Assembly: GCF_016862955.1 (NCBI RefSeq)
Contig: NZ_BONY01000006.1
Span: 124,001 to 188,000 of the forward strand
Source: Rhizocola hellebori
GTDB lineage: Bacteria > Actinomycetota > Actinomycetes > Mycobacteriales > Micromonosporaceae
Direction of reading: 5' to 3'
Length of the DNA: 64,000 nt
Shown here: positions 62,024 through 64,000 of the stretch, piece after piece
Numbering within the stretch: position 1 is the stretch's first letter
Layout: each line of letters opens with the position of its first letter
The notes under the pieces: generated by a model
Told to the model about the DNA's origin: nothing
What the model saw: only the letters and a program-made list of their open reading frames with translations
Database searches by the model: none
Program-made: the position numbers and the translations under genes

Positions 62024-63237
62024 AGAAAAGCCTTTCCTTCACCCCGATAGGTGGGTACCGAGGAAACCACCGCGTCGCCGTCCACCACGTGCAGCTCGTT
62101 GGTGTGCTCGCTCAGCTCCCCGGACTTGGTGTGGCGGGCCCAGACCCGGTCGCCGATGCGCAGCTGCCGCGCGGCCGCGCCCACCACCGGGGTCTGCACC
62201 TCGCCCGCCATCTCCCGGGGAACCATCCGCAAACCCTGCGGCCACACGATCTGTGGCAGCCGATCCGCCCCGGGCGGGCCCGACGCGATCCACCCGCCGC
62301 CGAGCAGCGTCACCCTGTCCGGCGCGGGCCTGCGCACGACCGGCAGCGCGAAGGCCGCGGCCGGAGCGGGCTTGAAGTGCCGGTAGTTGTCGAACAGATG
62401 CGGCCCGAAAAGCCCTGAGCCCGCGGCGATTTCGGTCACGGATCGGTCGGCTGCCGTGACTTCGATGCTGCCGGTGCCGCCGCCGTTGACGAACTCCAGC
62501 TCGGCCAGCTCGGCGACGGCCTTGACCGCCAATGCCCGCCGCTCACGCAGCTCGGCCATTGACGCCTGCTGGATCCTGCGCACCAGCATGCCGCGCAACG
62601 GTTTGCCGGCCGGCGCGTTGCCGAGCCCGGCCACCTGGGCCTCGTAACCCATGACTCCGACCAGCCGGAAGCCCGGCCTGCCCACGATGGTGCGAGCCAG
62701 ATTCCTTGCCTGCTGAGGGGTGTGCACGGGCGAGCGCCACACCCCGATGTGGCCGAGCGGACGCGAGGCCCACGACGAGTCGAGCTCGATGCAGACCCGG
62801 ATCGGTTCGCGTTCGTGCGGGGAGACCGCGGCGTCGATCAGGTCGAGCTGCCCGGGGGAGTCCACCATCACGGTGACCCGCTTCGCGAGCTGTTCCGAGG
62901 TGGCCAGCTTCCGATACGCCGATCGGTCGGTGCTCGGATAGCCGACCACCACATCGTCGAGCGTCTCGGCCAGCCACAGGGCTTCAGCGAGGGTATAGGC
63001 GAGCACGCCGCGATATCCGGGCACGGCCAGCGCCGCCTCGATCACGGCCCGGCACCGCACCGACTTGGTGGCTATCCGGATCGGTTTGCCACCGGCCCGG
63101 CGTACCATGTCGAAGGCGTTGTAGGACAAGGCATCCAGGTCCAGGACGGCGAAGACCGGGTCCAGGTGTGAGGTTGCCGAGTCCAATCTGGACCAATAGC
63201 CGATCGGGTCGTAGCGCGAGTCGTGCCGGAGTTTCAT
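62020..63237 (-). CDS. D-threonine aldolase/alanine racemase-like PLP enzyme
   Basis: A 405-residue fold-type III PLP enzyme. The PLP lysine is in PIRIATKSVRCRAVIEAAL near residue 56; the barrel continues GVLAYTLAEALWLAETLDDVVVGYPS and VCIELDSSWASRP. The C-terminal metal-binding H-x-C of true D-threonine aldolases is replaced by a domain containing GDRVWARHTKSGELSEHTNELHV, where two His and Glu are present. Usually annotated amino-acid deaminase/aldolase. In operon with the lactone oxidase (4-nt overlap) and the MFS gene. Confidence 0.88.
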   Translation of the reverse strand: MKLRHDSRYDPIGYWSRLDSATSHLDPVFAVLDLDALSYNAFDMVRRAGGKPIRIATKSVRCRAVIEAALAVPGYRGVLAYTLAEALWLAETLDDVVVGYPSTDRSAYRKLATSEQLAKRVTVMVDSPGQLDLIDAAVSPHEREPIRVCIELDSSWASRPLGHIGVWRSPVHTPQQARNLARTIVGRPGFRLVGVMGYEAQVAGLGNAPAGKPLRGMLVRRIQQASMAELRERRALAVKAVAELAELEFVNGGGTGSIEVTAADRSVTEIAAGSGLFGPHLFDNYRHFKPAPAAAFALPVVRRPAPDRVTLLGGGWIASGPPGADRLPQIVWPQGLRMVPREMAGEVQTPVVGAAARQLRIGDRVWARHTKSGELSEHTNELHVVDGDAVVSSVPTYRGEGKAFL

Positions 63238-64000
63238 TCATCTCACCTGTTTGATCGGCAGCACGGCCGCCGCCCCGATGAGCGAGGTGACGCCCGCGAC
63301 CACGTAAAGCGAACCGAAGCCGCCGAGGTAGGCCACGATCATCGCGCCCAGCAGCGGCGCGATCGCCTGCGGCACCGCGGTCGCGATATTCATGATACCC
63401 AGGTCCTTGCCGCGGGTGGCCGGGTCCGGCAGCACCTGCGTGGCGAGCGCCTGGTCGACCGAGAGGAAGCAGCCATAGCCCAGGCCGAGCAGGCCCGCGC
63501 CGAGCATCGCGACCTGGTAGTGCGGAAAGAATGCGAGCAGCAGGGCGGCGATGCCCTGCAGCGCGGAGGCCAGCCACACGAACGGCTTGCGCCGGCCGGT
63601 GCGGTCGGAGAGCTTGCCGAGAAACAGCGAAGCGAGAACGACGAAGAACATGTAGATGAGCGTCAGCTCAAGGATCGACGCCTCGGCGTCGCGCACCTTG
63701 AGGTGATCCTCGAGGAAGTAGAAAAGCAGGGTGGTTCCGAAGGCGTTGCCGAGGTTGACCAGTACCCGGCTGAGCAATGTCCAGCCAAAGTCGGGATACT
63801 GCCGCGGGCTGATCCAGAATCCCGTGTGCGGGTGCACCTGCGAAACCGGCTGGTCGGGCATCCAGATGACGAACGGCACCACCAGCACTACCAACAAAAT
63901 AGCCATCAGCTGGTACCCGGCCAGTTGCCCCAAAGCCAAAGCGGTGACCAGAAGGATGCCCAGAATCGTGCCCACCGCTTGGGGAGCCGAGATCCATCCG
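63238..64000 (-). CDS. MFS transporter, C-terminal part (5' end outside window)
   Basis: At least 253 residues are here and the frame stays open to the window edge (GWISAPQAVGTILG at the border), so the gene begins beyond 64000. Eight or so membrane segments; motif-A loop LFLGKLSDRTGRRKPFVWLAS. Similar to sugar or drug porters. It is the first visible gene of an operon with the aldolase-like and lactone-oxidase genes, whose start abuts its stop with no gap. Confidence 0.9.
   Translation of the reverse strand, partial: GWISAPQAVGTILGILLVTALALGQLAGYQLMAILLVVLVVPFVIWMPDQPVSQVHPHTGFWISPRQYPDFGWTLLSRVLVNLGNAFGTTLLFYFLEDHLKVRDAEASILELTLIYMFFVVLASLFLGKLSDRTGRRKPFVWLASALQGIAALLLAFFPHYQVAMLGAGLLGLGYGCFLSVDQALATQVLPDPATRGKDLGIMNIATAVPQAIAPLLGAMIVAYLGGFGSLYVVAGVTSLIGAAAVLPIKQVR

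Overview
The window is high-GC DNA from an actinomycete (Actinomycetota). The evidence is the dense overlapping GTG/ATG genes, an actinobacterial-type tyrosine integrase, SARP/AfsR-like and XRE-NB-ARC-TPR regulators, PadR/ABC/FtsX cassettes and several leaderless promoters. The family cannot be fixed from sequence alone. No rRNA, CRISPR array or intact transposon was seen.

Layout. (1) 1-5.5 kb, conserved core: the 3' part of dnaG, a small coupled gene, an ABC-2 exporter (ATPase plus two permeases), an EboE-like TIM-barrel protein, a YtxH-like protein and tRNA-Asn(GTT). (2) 5.5-15.7 kb, an island next to tRNA-Asn with visibly lower GC. It holds a tight six-gene operon: radical SAM enzyme, archaeal-type S-adenosylmethionine synthetase, GAMT-like methyltransferase, PhyH-type Fe/2OG oxygenase, FkbM-like methyltransferase and ATP-grasp ligase. 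Opposite it lie a full-length extra glutamyl-tRNA synthetase, a creatininase/MftE-family amidohydrolase and an XRE regulator. The same palindrome (TGCATACA-N7-TGTATGCA) precedes both the operon and the synthetase gene, which ties them into one regulon. This is the best candidate for an undescribed biosynthetic system. (3) 15.8-19.1 kb: VOC/AraC pair, an XRE regulator with a divergent small-peptide gene, and a small DNA-binding protein. (4) 20-28 kb: a second biosynthetic locus, five genes joined by 4-nt overlaps: stand-alone NRPS adenylation domain, carrier protein, FAD amine oxidase, acyl ligase and KamA-type lysine 2,3-aminomutase. A SARP-type activator precedes it in the same direction. By-eye reading of the adenylation pocket (D-T-E-N-I-G-T-L-I-K) suggests a basic amino acid such as lysine or beta-lysine.

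(5) 28-35 kb: HTH/MFS pair, ArsR/SRPBCC pair with a perfect operator, a KhtTU-like K+/H+ antiporter, an acyltransferase, an alpha/beta hydrolase and tRNA-Met(CAT). (6) 35.1-39.2 kb: a decayed integrated element downstream of tRNA-Met with a frameshifted integrase and at least two other broken genes. (7) 39.3-48.5 kb: a secreted NucA/NucB-like protein, a PadR remnant whose promoter survives, an aromatic FAD hydroxylase, an AbiE toxin-antitoxin locus with an intact antitoxin and a broken toxin, a phosphoketolase, and broken MerR and metallo-hydrolase genes. (8) 48.5-64 kb: secreted trypsin-like protease with a lipoprotein, PadR-ABC-FtsX cassette, XRE-NB-ARC-TPR regulator, nitroreductase, dienelactone-hydrolase-like protein, a beta-lactamase-fold protein lacking the SxxK residues, PNPOx-like protein, ECF sigma factor with a membrane partner, and a three-gene operon (MFS, D-threonine-aldolase-like enzyme, sugar-lactone oxidase) that runs off the right edge.

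The recurrence of frameshifted genes between 35 and 48.5 kb means either real decay or indel errors in the assembly. Read-level checking would separate the two.
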